Assembly (NCBI GenBank): GCA_964620425.1
Contig: CAZUGV010000002.1
Span: 434,001 to 498,000 of the forward strand
Direction of reading: 5' to 3'
From: DASXUG01 sp964620425
GTDB taxonomy: Bacteria; Pseudomonadota; Gammaproteobacteria; Burkholderiales; Methylophilaceae
DNA length: 64,000 bases
Shown here: one piece after another, positions 45,195 through 55,303 of the stretch
How the letters are laid out: each line of letters begins with the position of its first letter
How positions within the stretch are numbered: position 1 is the stretch's first letter
Position numbers and translations under genes: made by a program
The notes under the pieces: model-generated
The model's database searches: none
What the model saw: only the letters and a program-made list of their open reading frames with translations
What the model was told of the DNA's origin: nothing

Positions 45195-47075
45195 TTGTTA
45201 ACTGATTTCATCAAAACACGTCGGTTCTGCCTGATTTTTTGGTTTTTTTTATGTCTAGCATTAAGCGCCAATGCCCATGCAGTCAGCTCGCTGCAGATAA
45301 GTGCCGAGCATATGACGCTTGATCGTATGGAGGCGAAAAATGCAAAACTGACGGTGCGATTCAATCAATCAACGCCCACTGTTCAGGTCACCTCTGAAAT
45401 AAGACCGACTGTAAATAGTGCTTGGGGTAAGTTTGCCTTAGCCTGCGAGAGGTTTAATTTATCTTCTACCCAACAGTTTGATTTGCATTGTGAGAAAAAT
45501 ATCATTCAGTCTGCGAGATTAACTAGTCATTTTCGGCTAAATGTTCAAGCGCAGAATAATCATTCTACTCGCGCTAGCCTTGCAAGTACAAACCTTACAT
45601 TGGATGATTATCAACTCGATTTACATTTTTGGGATTCCAGCTTTACTGACGAGCAAGGTTTGCACGCAGGGGAAAAACTATCAGGGCAGGTTACTTTAAA
45701 CGGTTCACTCAGCCTAACAGGTGCATGGGGTTGGCAAACGGATGTTGTTTGGCAAACTGGTGGGGTTTTTTGGCAGCCCTTTTATTTGGAATCGCAAGGG
45801 CATCGTTTACATGCTAAAGGGCTTTATAGCGCGGGTATGATGAGCATCGAGCAAGCAGACTTAATGCTCGAGAATACAGCCAATTTGCACGCTAGTGCGC
45901 AAGTGATATTACCAAATGCGACCAATCAGCAAATTTCGTTTAATCAACTGCGATTGCAGGCTAGCGAGATTGATTTAGCCAAGCTATATCCGCTGTTGCT
46001 AAAGCCATTGCTTGAGAATGGCGCATTCAGTAATTTGGAAATGTCAGGTCAGGCGCGTCTAAGTTTGTTCATCAACAATGGGGCTTTGCAAGAAGGGCGA
46101 TTGACGTTACAGCAGGCCGATGTGAAAGATAAAAGTGGACGATTTGCATTTCATCAAGTGAATGCCGATATACCATGGTCTTATGATGATCTTACACAAG
46201 CGCAGGTGGCCTATCAAAGTGGACATTTTTTGCATATTCCTTTGGGGGTTGCGCGTTTAAATGCAGCGCTCAGTCGCAATTCTGTGACTGCCAAACAATT
46301 AGATTTCCCAATAATAGATGGCGCGTTAAAAGTGTCTGATGTATCGGCCGCTTTGATCAAACAGCAGTGGCATTGGCATATGCGTGCAGAATTAACGCCC
46401 ATCGACATGGTCGCCATGAGTCAGGCCATTGCTTGGCCACGTATGGAAGGTAAAGTGGCGGCTAGCATTCCTTTGGTTACTTACAGTAATGGTGAACTGA
46501 CTACTGATGGTGAAATGAAGTTCAGTGTATTCAATGGCAATATCCGTGTTCAGCACTTGGCAATGAACGCTCCGCTTGGTACCGCGCCAAAATTAACCGC
46601 AGATTTGCAAATGCGTAATTTAGATTTAGGTGATTTAACCCGTACGTTTTCTTTTGGCGCGATTGAGGGCAAGTTAGATGGGGAAGTAAACAATTTAGTA
46701 TTAAGCAATTGGCAGCCAGTCAGTTTTGACGCAAATTTTTATAGTGGTGCAGGACGCTACCCAAAGAAAATCTCACAAAGGGCGGTTGAAAACATTTCAG
46801 CTTTAGGTGGCGCTGGTGCAGCGGCAGCTGTGCAGCGCAGTTTTTTAAGGTTTTTAAAGGAGTTTAACTACGAAAAAATCGGTCTTAGTTGCCAATTAAT
46901 CAACGATACTTGTGAAATGAATGGTGTGGAGTCAACCCCACAAGGGTATATCATCGTTAAAGGAAGTGGTATCCCTGCGATTACGGTCATGGGGTACAAT
47001 CACAGCGTAGGTTGGAGTGAATTGATAGCGCGTGTTAAACGTATAACTGCTGATAATGCAGCGGTAATTCAATAG
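45195..47075 (+). CDS. ydbH: YdbH-like AsmA-family intermembrane lipid transport protein
   Basis: A 626-residue protein: N-terminal membrane anchor (FCLIFWFFLCLALSANAHA), then a long beta-rich body without Cys clusters, ending in YNHSVGWSELIARVKRI as in YdbH. It starts at a TTG; GAGG lies six bases upstream and no ATG is available before the anchor. YdbH acts with YnbE (next gene) in phospholipid delivery to the outer membrane, overlapping with TamB and YhdP in E. coli (established knowledge). Confidence 0.82.
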   Translation: MLTDFIKTRRFCLIFWFFLCLALSANAHAVSSLQISAEHMTLDRMEAKNAKLTVRFNQSTPTVQVTSEIRPTVNSAWGKFALACERFNLSSTQQFDLHCEKNIIQSARLTSHFRLNVQAQNNHSTRASLASTNLTLDDYQLDLHFWDSSFTDEQGLHAGEKLSGQVTLNGSLSLTGAWGWQTDVVWQTGGVFWQPFYLESQGHRLHAKGLYSAGMMSIEQADLMLENTANLHASAQVILPNATNQQISFNQLRLQASEIDLAKLYPLLLKPLLENGAFSNLEMSGQARLSLFINNGALQEGRLTLQQADVKDKSGRFAFHQVNADIPWSYDDLTQAQVAYQSGHFLHIPLGVARLNAALSRNSVTAKQLDFPIIDGALKVSDVSAALIKQQWHWHMRAELTPIDMVAMSQAIAWPRMEGKVAASIPLVTYSNGELTTDGEMKFSVFNGNIRVQHLAMNAPLGTAPKLTADLQMRNLDLGDLTRTFSFGAIEGKLDGEVNNLVLSNWQPVSFDANFYSGAGRYPKKISQRAVENISALGGAGAAAAVQRSFLRFLKEFNYEKIGLSCQLINDTCEMNGVESTPQGYIIVKGSGIPAITVMGYNHSVGWSELIARVKRITADNAAVIQ

Positions 47076-47105
47076 CAGTAAAGCGTATGATATGAGGAGA
47101 GATGG

Positions 47106-47345
47106 ATGAGTTACTACTTAAAACAATGGGGTGCGATGGGGGTAATGGCGTTGATATTGCCTGCTTGCGTCACGATTAATATTTATTTTCCCGCTGCCGC
47201 AGCTGAAAAAGCAGCCGACAAAATTATTGATGAAGTTTGGCAGATTAAAAAGGGGCAGCCACCTGCTGATAAGGCTACACAAGATAAACCAACTGAACCC
47301 CCAAGTGCCCCATCCATCAATTCGACAGCACCAGCCGCCCAATAA
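47106..47345 (+). CDS. ynbE: YnbE-like lipoprotein
   Basis: A 79-residue lipoprotein: lipobox LPAC near residue 21, then VTINIYFPAAAAEKAADKIIDEVWQ, the conserved YnbE core, and a Pro/Lys-rich tail. GAGGAG is located just upstream. It lies 30 bp after ydbH and 9 bp before ydbL, an operon order conserved with E. coli. YnbE partners YdbH at the outer membrane. Confidence 0.9.
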   Translation: MSYYLKQWGAMGVMALILPACVTINIYFPAAAAEKAADKIIDEVWQIKKGQPPADKATQDKPTEPPSAPSINSTAPAAQ

Positions 47346-47354
47346 GGATATACC

Positions 47355-47774
47355 ATGAAAAAATATTACATTCGTTTATTTGTATTTTTGATGAGCTTTT
47401 TGATAGCACCGCTAGCTAATGCCGCTGCAGATATTGAAATTAATTCACCAGCGATTGCGGCACTTAAAAACAGCATGCAAGCCCGTCATGCTCAGCTAGA
47501 GCCATTCTACGCAAGCGGTGCAGTGGGGTTGGCAAAAGATGGCACAGTGGCATTGCGCGATGCTAGTCTAGTGCCTTTGCCGCAACGCCAAGCCGCAAAC
47601 AGTTTGGTTTCAGCCGAAAATACAGACCGCAATGCGTTGTATAAAGAAATTGCCACAGGCAATGGTCACCCAGAGTGGGAGGCGGAAGTGCGAAGTACCT
47701 TTGCGCAAAGATGGATGCAAAAAGCACAAAGCGGCTGGTGGGTTCAAAGCGCAAGTGGCTGGGTTAAAAAATAA
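47355..47774 (+). CDS. ydbL: YdbL-like periplasmic protein (DUF1318)
   Basis: A 139-residue exported protein: signal peptide (IRLFVFLMSFLIAPLANAAA), then the YdbL/DUF1318 core (VALRDASLVPLPQR, VSAENTDRNALYKEIA, WWVQSASGWVKK). AAGGATATACC precedes the ATG. Third gene of the ydbH-ynbE-ydbL set; in E. coli YdbL is thought to modulate the YdbH-YnbE complex. Confidence 0.9.
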   Translation: MKKYYIRLFVFLMSFLIAPLANAAADIEINSPAIAALKNSMQARHAQLEPFYASGAVGLAKDGTVALRDASLVPLPQRQAANSLVSAENTDRNALYKEIATGNGHPEWEAEVRSTFAQRWMQKAQSGWWVQSASGWVKK

Positions 47775-47785
47775 GGGTTTAAATT

Positions 47786-48568
47786 TTGGCAATGCTACCT
47801 ACGCTCACTTTTGATATTGAAACGATCCCCGATACCGCTGGCTTAAAAGTGTTATTGGGGTTGGATGATGCGACTTCAGATGATGATGTCGCCAAAATCG
47901 CCTTTCACCAACGTCGTCAGCAAACGGGGTCGGATTTTTTGCCCTTGCATCAACAGCGTGTTGTGGCAATTTCATGCGCTTTGCGTGAGGGCGATAACTT
48001 TAAAGTGTGGACTTTGGGTGCGTCAGATGAACCCGAAGGTCAGCTGATTCAACGTTTTTTTGATGGCATTGAAAAATACACGCCAAATTTAGTTTCTTGG
48101 AATGGCGGTGGATTTGATTTGCCCGTATTGCATTACCGCGGCATGATTCATGGCGTGCAAGCGCCCCGCTATTGGGATATGGGCGATGATGACCGCGAAT
48201 TTAAGTGGAACAACTACATCAGCCGCTATCACATGCGCCACTTAGATTTAATGGATTTACTCGCCATGTTCAACGCCCGAGCCAATGCGCCTTTGGATGC
48301 AATGGCGCAGCTTTGCGGCTTTCCAGGCAAGCTGGGCATGGATGGTAGCAAGGTGTGGGATGCGTTTCAAGCGGGTGAGATCGAAGCGATTCGCAATTAT
48401 TGTGAGACAGATGTGGTGAACACTTATTTGGTGTATTTGCGTTTTCAGTTGATGCGCGGGCAGCTAAATGCCAATACCTATGCCGAAGAAGTTGCACTAG
48501 TGCGCAGCACTTTATCTAGTTACAGCGCGCGGCATTGGCAAGAGTTTTTAGCTGCGTGGCCTAGTTAG
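47786..48568 (+). CDS. Predicted 3'-5' exonuclease, PolB-like DEDD family
   Basis: A 260-residue protein with exonuclease motifs: ExoI FDIET (residues 9-13), ExoII SWNGGGFDLPVL near 105, ExoIII YCETDVVNTY near 210, a DEDDy arrangement. It matches the stand-alone PolB-type exonuclease family. I use the TTG at 47786 (AAGGG eight bases upstream); an ATG two codons later is possible. It is 11 bp after ydbL and convergent with flgL. Confidence 0.88.
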   Translation: MAMLPTLTFDIETIPDTAGLKVLLGLDDATSDDDVAKIAFHQRRQQTGSDFLPLHQQRVVAISCALREGDNFKVWTLGASDEPEGQLIQRFFDGIEKYTPNLVSWNGGGFDLPVLHYRGMIHGVQAPRYWDMGDDDREFKWNNYISRYHMRHLDLMDLLAMFNARANAPLDAMAQLCGFPGKLGMDGSKVWDAFQAGEIEAIRNYCETDVVNTYLVYLRFQLMRGQLNANTYAEEVALVRSTLSSYSARHWQEFLAAWPS

Positions 48569-48598
48569 TCGTCCATTACTATTCAACTAAAGTTTTGC

Positions 48599-49540
48599 CT
48601 ACATCATTGAAAATAATGACAAACCTGCTGTTTTAGTAAAAACTCTTTGTGCGGCATCAAGAATGCTTGCTTGCTTGGAGACCTCAGATAAGGCTTTTGC
48701 GTAATCCAAATCTTCTAAATCGGAGATGTTTTTTTGGTACTGTAAGTCTAATGCAGAGCCTGCACTATTGAGCGCTTCCAACTCATTCAGCCTAGCTCCG
48801 ACAGAAGCTCTTGAAATAAGTATATTCTCCATTGTGGCGTCAATGGTGCTACCTGAGGAGCTAAGGTCGGATGCGAGGGTTGCGCTGGTGGTGCTTGGAT
48901 CATTGAGTGAGCCAATGACTTTAGATAAGGTGACAAAAATATCAGGTGCAGTATTAGGCGCTGTGGTGGCAAAAAAGTTGTTGCCAGGCTCACTCAAGCC
49001 CATTTCTCTACCAGAGCTAACTTGTACTTTGCGTTCATTTGTATCTCCTGCATAAGTGCCTGTATACGCCGTAATTGGAATTGCGAGTTTTGGAGCGTCA
49101 GCGAACGGTTTGGTTTTAACACTATGCCCCGCAAACATGTAATCACCATTGCTATCTTTAGTGTTGCCTAAAGCAATCAAATTTTCTAAGTCGTTTTGCA
49201 GTTGCACGGCTATCGCCTTGCGATCTGTGCTAGATAAAGTAGATTTATTGGCTGCGGTAATGCTCGATTTGATCGAAGTGATTCTATCTGCGATGGTGCC
49301 TAAAATACTATCGACCGCATTTAAATTGTTTTCTGCTGTTTTTCTAGTGTTGGTATATTCGGTATTGATGTTTTGTGAATTTTTTAACTCAAGTAGTTGT
49401 GCCGATGCGATCGGATCATCCGATGGTGTGAGGATGCGCTTTCCAGTGGAAATTTGATTTTGCAACTGTAGCTGCTTCGCTTGAATATTGCTAAGGTTTG
49501 CCGTGCCTTGGTCGTAAAAAAAACTGGTGCTAATCCGCAT
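48599..49540 (-). CDS. flgL: Flagellar hook-filament junction protein FlgL
   Basis: A 313-residue flagellin-like protein: MRISTSFFYDQGTANL N-terminus, QLQNQISTGKRILTPSDDPIASAQLLEL helical region, and a C-terminal LEDLDYAKALSEVSKQASILDAAQ. AGGA precedes the ATG. Last gene of the flgB-L run; no clear terminator in the 30 bp before the convergent exonuclease gene. Confidence 0.95.
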   Translation of the reverse strand: MRISTSFFYDQGTANLSNIQAKQLQLQNQISTGKRILTPSDDPIASAQLLELKNSQNINTEYTNTRKTAENNLNAVDSILGTIADRITSIKSSITAANKSTLSSTDRKAIAVQLQNDLENLIALGNTKDSNGDYMFAGHSVKTKPFADAPKLAIPITAYTGTYAGDTNERKVQVSSGREMGLSEPGNNFFATTAPNTAPDIFVTLSKVIGSLNDPSTTSATLASDLSSSGSTIDATMENILISRASVGARLNELEALNSAGSALDLQYQKNISDLEDLDYAKALSEVSKQASILDAAQRVFTKTAGLSLFSMM

Positions 49541-49638
49541 GATGGGTGATCCTCATTGTGCTTAAATTTATTGTGTTGCCATTAATATCGTATAAATCAA
49601 TACAAACTTGAATCATTAAAATTTGCCCGCAATCTATA

Positions 49639-51348
49639 TTAGCCAGCAATGCTGAGCAGTGTACTGAATATTTGGTTAGCAACTTGCATTAGCTTGCCAG
49701 CTGCCTGGTAAGCCTGTTGATAACGCATTAAGTTGGCAGCCTCTTCATCTAAATTGACGCCAGAGGTCGCCGCTTGTTCTTTGGTAATGCCGTTCAACAT
49801 ATTGCTTTCCGCAGTGCTGGAAAGTTTCATTTCGTTTGATTTAACACCTGTTTCGCTGACCAGTTGACTGAAGGCACTCGAGAAGCTGATTAGAGTGCCA
49901 TTGCTTGAGTTGCTGTTATATACCAAATTTTGATTTTGTAAATCATTCAATTTAGTAGCGTTTGAGCCGTCACCAAGCAGACCGTTTGTTGACGTAGTGG
50001 AGGACGCAGCTGCAATTTTACTGGTAGAAGTTAACAAAAACTTAAATCTTGTAGCAAAATCCGCAGTAGGCTTAATTAAAAAACTATCGCCATTGTTCAT
50101 GCTGCCGCTAGCGATTGAGAAGTTCAGACCATCAACAGTTGCTGTCAGTGGTAAGCTAGCCGATGACGCTAACTGTGTATTATCGCTTAAGCGAGTGATT
50201 ACATAGTTGCCAGAGTTATCGCGCGCTAGGCTGTAATTGCTACTTGTTAGGTATTGGGTATTTGTTTGTGTTGCCGCTGGAACAGGCGGAGTTGGGTCAG
50301 TAATTGTTACACTTATCGAAGCGGAGCCAGTATTACTAGAATTTGCTATACCTGTTGGTGAGTTCGTATTAAAAAATGGGGAGCCAGCGTTGCCACTCAA
50401 GTCTTTACCTGCTGCCTGCGTTGCGTTGACTCGAGTTGCCAGTTCTGTAGCAATTTGCCCTAATTGATTTTGAATTTTGTCTAGAGACTTTTCTCGAAAC
50501 TCCAATAAGCCGCCTAGCGTTCCACCAGTGAGTGTGTTTGTACCTAGCTGTATAGGGTTGCTAGCGTTAGCGCCAGTATAGGCCACTTCAATGCGCGAGC
50601 TATCCGAAACCGAGCTTACTGCCGATAGCGAGTATGCACTTGTCCCCATGACTACTGGTAAACCATTACCAATAAAGACGTTGTAATAATTGCCTTGCGC
50701 CACGGTAGTGGTTTGTACTTGTTTGCTCAGCTCTGTCACGAGCTGATCACGTTTATCCAGCAAATCATTGGGGGGCTGACCTGTGGAGTTATAGGCTTTT
50801 TCAATCGTATCGTTCAGTGATGCAATTTGCTGAGTATAGGCGTTGATAGTGCTTACAGTAGCAGGGATTTGTTGATTGACTTCTTTTTGCATATCCGCTA
50901 ATTGATTGCCTAAACTATTAAAGCGATTGGCTAAAGATTGAGCAGCCGACATAACTGTTTGTCGAGTAGGTGCATCACTAGGGTTGGCCGTTAATTTACT
51001 GAGGCTTGCAAAAAAATCCTTCAGTGCAGGTGTTAGCCCAGCATCCGCATCGGAAAGCATATTGTCAATTTTAGAAATTTTTGCCGCATATGTACCACTT
51101 GCATTGCTGGATGATTGTGCATTCAGAGCTTGTTTTTGTAGAACATCGTTATAGATGCGCTTAACTGTGGAGATTTCCACACCTTGTCCAAAGTAACCTG
51201 AACCAAATTGTTGTGGAGTCGCTGCTGCTTGTACTATTTGCTGACGGCTATACCCTGGCGTGTTGGCATTAGCGATGTTATGTCCAGTCGTACTGATGCC
51301 AGCCTGTGCGGCGGCAAGGGCACTTTGACCTACGCTGAAAACACTCAT
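49639..51348 (-). CDS. flgK: Flagellar hook-associated protein FlgK
   Basis: A 569-residue protein: N-terminus with LAAAQAGISTTGHNIANANTPGYSRQ and C-terminus with SGVNLDEEAANLMRYQQAYQAAGKLMQVANQIFSTLLSIAG, both characteristic of FlgK. Ser/Thr-rich, variable middle. Joins hook to filament. Upstream (51379-51405) is a sigma-28-like promoter, fitting late-gene expression; flgL follows after 98 bp. Confidence 0.96.
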   Translation of the reverse strand: MSVFSVGQSALAAAQAGISTTGHNIANANTPGYSRQQIVQAAATPQQFGSGYFGQGVEISTVKRIYNDVLQKQALNAQSSSNASGTYAAKISKIDNMLSDADAGLTPALKDFFASLSKLTANPSDAPTRQTVMSAAQSLANRFNSLGNQLADMQKEVNQQIPATVSTINAYTQQIASLNDTIEKAYNSTGQPPNDLLDKRDQLVTELSKQVQTTTVAQGNYYNVFIGNGLPVVMGTSAYSLSAVSSVSDSSRIEVAYTGANASNPIQLGTNTLTGGTLGGLLEFREKSLDKIQNQLGQIATELATRVNATQAAGKDLSGNAGSPFFNTNSPTGIANSSNTGSASISVTITDPTPPVPAATQTNTQYLTSSNYSLARDNSGNYVITRLSDNTQLASSASLPLTATVDGLNFSIASGSMNNGDSFLIKPTADFATRFKFLLTSTSKIAAASSTTSTNGLLGDGSNATKLNDLQNQNLVYNSNSSNGTLISFSSAFSQLVSETGVKSNEMKLSSTAESNMLNGITKEQAATSGVNLDEEAANLMRYQQAYQAAGKLMQVANQIFSTLLSIAG

Positions 51349-51378
51349 AACTTTTTATCCTTTAGCTACTTATCAATA

Positions 51379-51405
51379 ATAACGAGCAAACCTAACAAAA
51401 CTTTA
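51379..51405 (-). promoter_or_regulatory. Sigma-28-like promoter for flgKL
   Basis: Minus strand TAAAGTTT, 11-base spacer, CTCGTTAT. The -35 matches the sigma-28 consensus TAAAGTTT fully; the -10 matches GCCGATAA at only 4 of 8 bases. 31 bp before the flgK ATG. Confidence 0.45.
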
Positions 51406-51413
51406 ATATTGTT

Positions 51414-52553
51414 TTAAGCCTCATCATTATTGTTGTTTATTTTTTGAATCACTTGATGCAGTTTGTTGGCATAGTGTGGATCAGTGGCATAGCCTGCAGT
51501 TTGAATGGCTTTGGCGTAATCTTTTGGGTTTTGCAGGTTATCCATCACTTTGTCGTAACGTGGGTTGTTGCGCATTAAATTGGCAAAATCTTTAAATGAG
51601 TCTGCATATGAATCATACGCGCGGAATTTTTCAACGCGTTTTTGCTTTACCCCATTGATGTATTCGGTAGTGACCGCTTCTGCCACTTTTCCTGTCCAAT
51701 TGCCCGTGGCTTTAATACCAAATAAATTGTGGCTATTACTACCATCGGTTGCTCTAATTTCTCGCTTACCCCAGCCTGACTCTAGCGCAGCCTGACCGAG
51801 CATATATTCAGCGGGGATGCCACTAGCACGGCTGGCTGCTTCAGCATGAGGCGCCATTTTTTTGGTGAATATAGTTGTGTTAGTTGAGTTGCTTACATTC
51901 TCAACTGTTTGTGTACTTGCTTCTTTTATTAGTTTTTCATTTTGCAAAGCTTTGGCAATAATCTGCTGCAAGTGTTGCTCGGTTTCATCGGTGATGTCGT
52001 ATGCCGGTGCATTAAGCGCATCTTGGTTTTCTTGCTCTTCATCATGCACATAGTCATGCGCTTTAGCTTCAGAACCTGCCATTGCCTTCAAAGTCTCTAA
52101 CTGCTGCGCTGTATTGAGTTGTTGCGTGATCCCTTGGGTATTTAAATCATGTCGGACGGGCAATGGTTGACGATTCGCGTCTCCATTTTTTTCTGTATTG
52201 GATTTGTTTGCATTGGTTTCGGATGTTAGCGTTTCGGTTGTCGAGATATTACGGTTGTTACTCAACTGCCTAGCTAACACATCTGCCAGACCCAAGCCCT
52301 TGGATGCCAAGTTGCTGGTGAGTTGTTGATCTAGCATCGAAGTAAATTGGCGACTTTGCTCGCTATCAAAAGGCCCATCTTGGGGAGTAGCATCGCGCAT
52401 GCTTTTGAGCATCATATTCATAAATATCGCTTCAAACTGCTTGGCTACGCCTTTAATCGCTTCAGGCGAGTTTTCTTTAGCAGCTTGTTTTAAGCCATTT
52501 AGCCCATTGGCATCTAGGGCTAGTTTTCCTGAGAGGTCGGCTGAGTTAATCAT
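51414..52553 (-). CDS. flgJ: Flagellar rod cap and muramidase FlgJ
   Basis: A 379-residue two-domain protein: N-terminal rod-binding domain (KGVAKQFEAIFMNMMLKSMRDATPQ, about 37-60) and C-terminal glucosaminidase domain (EYMLGQAALESGWGKREI with catalytic Glu near 265; AYDSYADSFKDFANLMRN). A long Asn/Thr/Gln-rich linker joins them. Opens the peptidoglycan for rod growth. Follows flgI by 14 bp. Confidence 0.95.
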   Translation of the reverse strand: MINSADLSGKLALDANGLNGLKQAAKENSPEAIKGVAKQFEAIFMNMMLKSMRDATPQDGPFDSEQSRQFTSMLDQQLTSNLASKGLGLADVLARQLSNNRNISTTETLTSETNANKSNTEKNGDANRQPLPVRHDLNTQGITQQLNTAQQLETLKAMAGSEAKAHDYVHDEEQENQDALNAPAYDITDETEQHLQQIIAKALQNEKLIKEASTQTVENVSNSTNTTIFTKKMAPHAEAASRASGIPAEYMLGQAALESGWGKREIRATDGSNSHNLFGIKATGNWTGKVAEAVTTEYINGVKQKRVEKFRAYDSYADSFKDFANLMRNNPRYDKVMDNLQNPKDYAKAIQTAGYATDPHYANKLHQVIQKINNNNDEA

Positions 52554-52567
52554 CTCATTCGCCTTTG

Positions 52568-53746
52568 TTAAATCACTTCCAAATCCGCATGTAATGAGCC
52601 TGCTGCTTTCATGGCTTGTAAAATTGCGAGTAAATCTTGCGGGGTTGCGCCAATCGCATTCAGTGCTTTGATAACATCAGATAAATTTGCACCAGCGGGC
52701 AGTTGCAAAACTTTGCCTGGTTCTTTTTGAATATCAATTTGGGAGCGCGCAGTCGACACTGTTTGCCCGCTTGAAAGTGCACCAGGTTGGCTAATGACAG
52801 GTGAAGTACTAATCACAATAGACAAATTGCCATGAGAAACAGCGCAACTATCAAGTGTCACAGCTTTGTTCATCACTACAGAACCAGTCCGCGCATTCAG
52901 TATGATTTTTGCCGCGCTTTGTGCAGGTGAAACAGTGAGCGATTCTAGCGAGCCTAAAAATGCTACTCGGTTATTAATATCAGGAATTTTTACATTGATG
53001 ACGCGACCATCTTGCGCCGCAGCGGTGCCAGCCCCAAACTTATTATTGATGGCATCAACCACCATGCTGGCGGTTGAAAAATCAGAATCATTTAGTTCTA
53101 AATTGATTTTATCCGCATTCGCAATGGCATTGGGGATACTACGCTCCACCGTTGCGCCTCCTGAAATTCGACCCACGCCTAAATGGTTGATTTGCGTTTG
53201 GCTACCATTTGCAGACGCACCTACACCACCCACTACCAAGTTGCCTTGACTAATCGCATATACCTTACCATCAGCACCTTTCAGTGGTGTCATTAACAAT
53301 GTGCCCCCACGTAGACTTTTGGCATTACCCATTGAAGATACCGTGACATCAAGGGATTGACCAGGTTGTGCAAAAGCAGGCAAGGAGGTTGTGACCATTA
53401 CCGCAGCGACGTTTTTAAGTTGCAAGCTAGTGCCTGTGGGGATATTGACGCCCATTTGTTGCATCATGCTGATAATACTTTGCACGGTGAATGGTGTTTG
53501 GGTGGTTTGGTCACCCGTACCGTCTAAGCCAACAACCAAGCCATATCCGAGCAATTGGTTGTTTCGCACACCTTGAATTGAAGCTAAGTCTTTTAAACGC
53601 TCGGCGTCGGCGTGAGGGCTTAAGGTGATGCTGCAAAAAAATAGTACAGCTAGCAATAACTCACGATGTCTCTTCACCCAAGACAATGAAGGCGTCGAAG
53701 ATGGCTGTGCTGTTTGATGATTGAACAGGTGATTAAGCATTTGCAT
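52568..53746 (-). CDS. flgI: Flagellar P-ring protein FlgI
   Basis: A 392-residue periplasmic protein: signal peptide (ELLLAVLFFCSITLSPHADA) and RLKDLASIQGVRNNQLLGYGLVVGLDGTGD, the invariant FlgI start of the mature protein; C-terminal GATPQDLLAILQAMKAAGSLHADLEVI. The ATG shares one base with the flgH stop (TAATG). The region before the signal peptide is long; an ATG two codons in is an alternative. Confidence 0.95.
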   Translation of the reverse strand: MQMLNHLFNHQTAQPSSTPSLSWVKRHRELLLAVLFFCSITLSPHADAERLKDLASIQGVRNNQLLGYGLVVGLDGTGDQTTQTPFTVQSIISMMQQMGVNIPTGTSLQLKNVAAVMVTTSLPAFAQPGQSLDVTVSSMGNAKSLRGGTLLMTPLKGADGKVYAISQGNLVVGGVGASANGSQTQINHLGVGRISGGATVERSIPNAIANADKINLELNDSDFSTASMVVDAINNKFGAGTAAAQDGRVINVKIPDINNRVAFLGSLESLTVSPAQSAAKIILNARTGSVVMNKAVTLDSCAVSHGNLSIVISTSPVISQPGALSSGQTVSTARSQIDIQKEPGKVLQLPAGANLSDVIKALNAIGATPQDLLAILQAMKAAGSLHADLEVI

Positions 53747-54408
53747 TACAGTGCTCCAATGCTTAAGAAGAACCTAGCTAGGGCAGAGGTGACTAAGGCG
53801 GCATCAATTTTTGAGTTGGTGCGATATTCCACACGTACATCCGCGACTTTGTTAGACGATATTGTATTGCCTGCATTCACAAAATCAGGGTTAACCACAC
53901 CAGATAAGCGCACAAACTCTGTGCCTTTATCTAGCGAAATTTGTTTTTCGCCACTCACCACCAAATTGCCATTGGCTAAAACATCGACTACCGTCACGGT
54001 GATTGAGCCAGAAAATACGTTACTGGCGTTCGCGGCATCTCTATCCTCATTTGAAGTTTCACTTTTTCCTGTAAAAGTGGCATCAGGTACGTCGTGACCA
54101 AATAATGCAGAGATGGAACTCGCTACTGAACCTTTTTTACTTCCAGAGCTTCCAGTTGCTTTGGTGGCGGAGGTATTTTCGGCAATCGTAATGGTCATGA
54201 TGTCGCCCACTGCTCTTGGACGTCTATCTTCAAACAAAGGGCGATAACCCGCTGGATTATAAATAGCACCACTATTGACAGCCACGGGTTGAATCGGTGC
54301 TGGTTTTGCAGTTAATGGACCTTGTGTGACTGTGGTTGGCGTCATCGCACAAGCGCTCAATGTGAGTGCTAGGGCGGTAGTATTAAGTAAGTTATTCAAT
54401 TTCAACAT
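53746..54408 (-). CDS. flgH: Flagellar L-ring lipoprotein FlgH
   Basis: A 220-residue lipoprotein: lipobox LSAC near residue 19, then GAIYNPAGYRPLFEDRRPRAVGDIMTITIAENTSA, and a C-terminal GNTISSNKVADVRVEYR typical of FlgH. Forms the outer-membrane L ring. Coupled to flgI. Confidence 0.95.
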   Translation of the reverse strand: MLKLNNLLNTTALALTLSACAMTPTTVTQGPLTAKPAPIQPVAVNSGAIYNPAGYRPLFEDRRPRAVGDIMTITIAENTSATKATGSSGSKKGSVASSISALFGHDVPDATFTGKSETSNEDRDAANASNVFSGSITVTVVDVLANGNLVVSGEKQISLDKGTEFVRLSGVVNPDFVNAGNTISSNKVADVRVEYRTNSKIDAALVTSALARFFLSIGAL

Positions 54409-54450
54409 GATTCATCCTTCAGCTTTTCAGGTTATTCCCCCGTCAAACTT

Positions 54451-55233
54451 TTACATCTGTGTTAATTTTTGTAGCATTTGATCAGATGTCGTAATCGCCT
54501 TGCTGTTAATCTCATAAGCGCGTTGCGTTTGTATCATATTAACCAACTCTTCCACCACGTTGACGTTTGAGGTTTCTACATAACCTTGTGAGAGTAAGCC
54601 CGCGCCATTCGTGCCTGGTGCATTGGTGTTCGCATTGCCAGAGGCTGAACTTTCCACATACAGGTTTTCACCCTTCGCCATTAAGCCAGCTGGATTAATA
54701 AATGTAGCTAATTGCAGTGCGCCGACTTGCGTGGTGGCGGCTTGCCCTGGCAAGGTAATCGAAACTACGCCATCACGGCCAATGGTCACGCTTTGTGCAT
54801 TCGCGGGGATGGTAATCGCCGGTTGTACAGGAAAACCACTAGAGGTCACTAATTGACCTTGGTTATCGGTTTGAAAAGAGCCATCACGCGTGTAAGCAGT
54901 AGTGCCATCAGGCATTAACACTTGAAAAAAACCGCTACCTTGGATCGCAACATCTTTACTGTTACTAGTTTGTTGTAAGTTGCCTTGGCTGAACACACGC
55001 TCCGTTGCAACAGGGCGAACCCCTGTGCCAAGTTGCAAGCCCGAAGGTAATTGCGTTTGTTGTGAGGACTGTGCGCCAGGTTGGCGAATATTTTGGTAGA
55101 GTAAATCTTCGAACACCGCACGCGAACGTTTGAAACCGTTGGTGCTGACGTTGGCCAAGTTGTTCGAAATCACGTCCATTTGCGTTTGTTGCGCATCAAG
55201 ACCTGTCTTGGAAATCCAGAGTGAGCGTATCAT
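54451..55233 (-). CDS. flgG: Flagellar distal rod protein FlgG
   Basis: A 260-residue axial protein: MIRSLWISKTGLDAQQTQMDVISNNLANVSTNGFKRSRAVF at the start and SNVNVVEELVNMIQTQRAYEINSKAI at the end, the FlgG patterns. Length is the usual one for the family. Confidence 0.96.
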   Translation of the reverse strand: MIRSLWISKTGLDAQQTQMDVISNNLANVSTNGFKRSRAVFEDLLYQNIRQPGAQSSQQTQLPSGLQLGTGVRPVATERVFSQGNLQQTSNSKDVAIQGSGFFQVLMPDGTTAYTRDGSFQTDNQGQLVTSSGFPVQPAITIPANAQSVTIGRDGVVSITLPGQAATTQVGALQLATFINPAGLMAKGENLYVESSASGNANTNAPGTNGAGLLSQGYVETSNVNVVEELVNMIQTQRAYEINSKAITTSDQMLQKLTQM

Positions 55234-55303
55234 TTTGTATTCCTTCCAATTAGCGAGTAGTTGCTAACGCGTTGTCATTAGGAATATCTTAGCGCAACTC
55301 CTT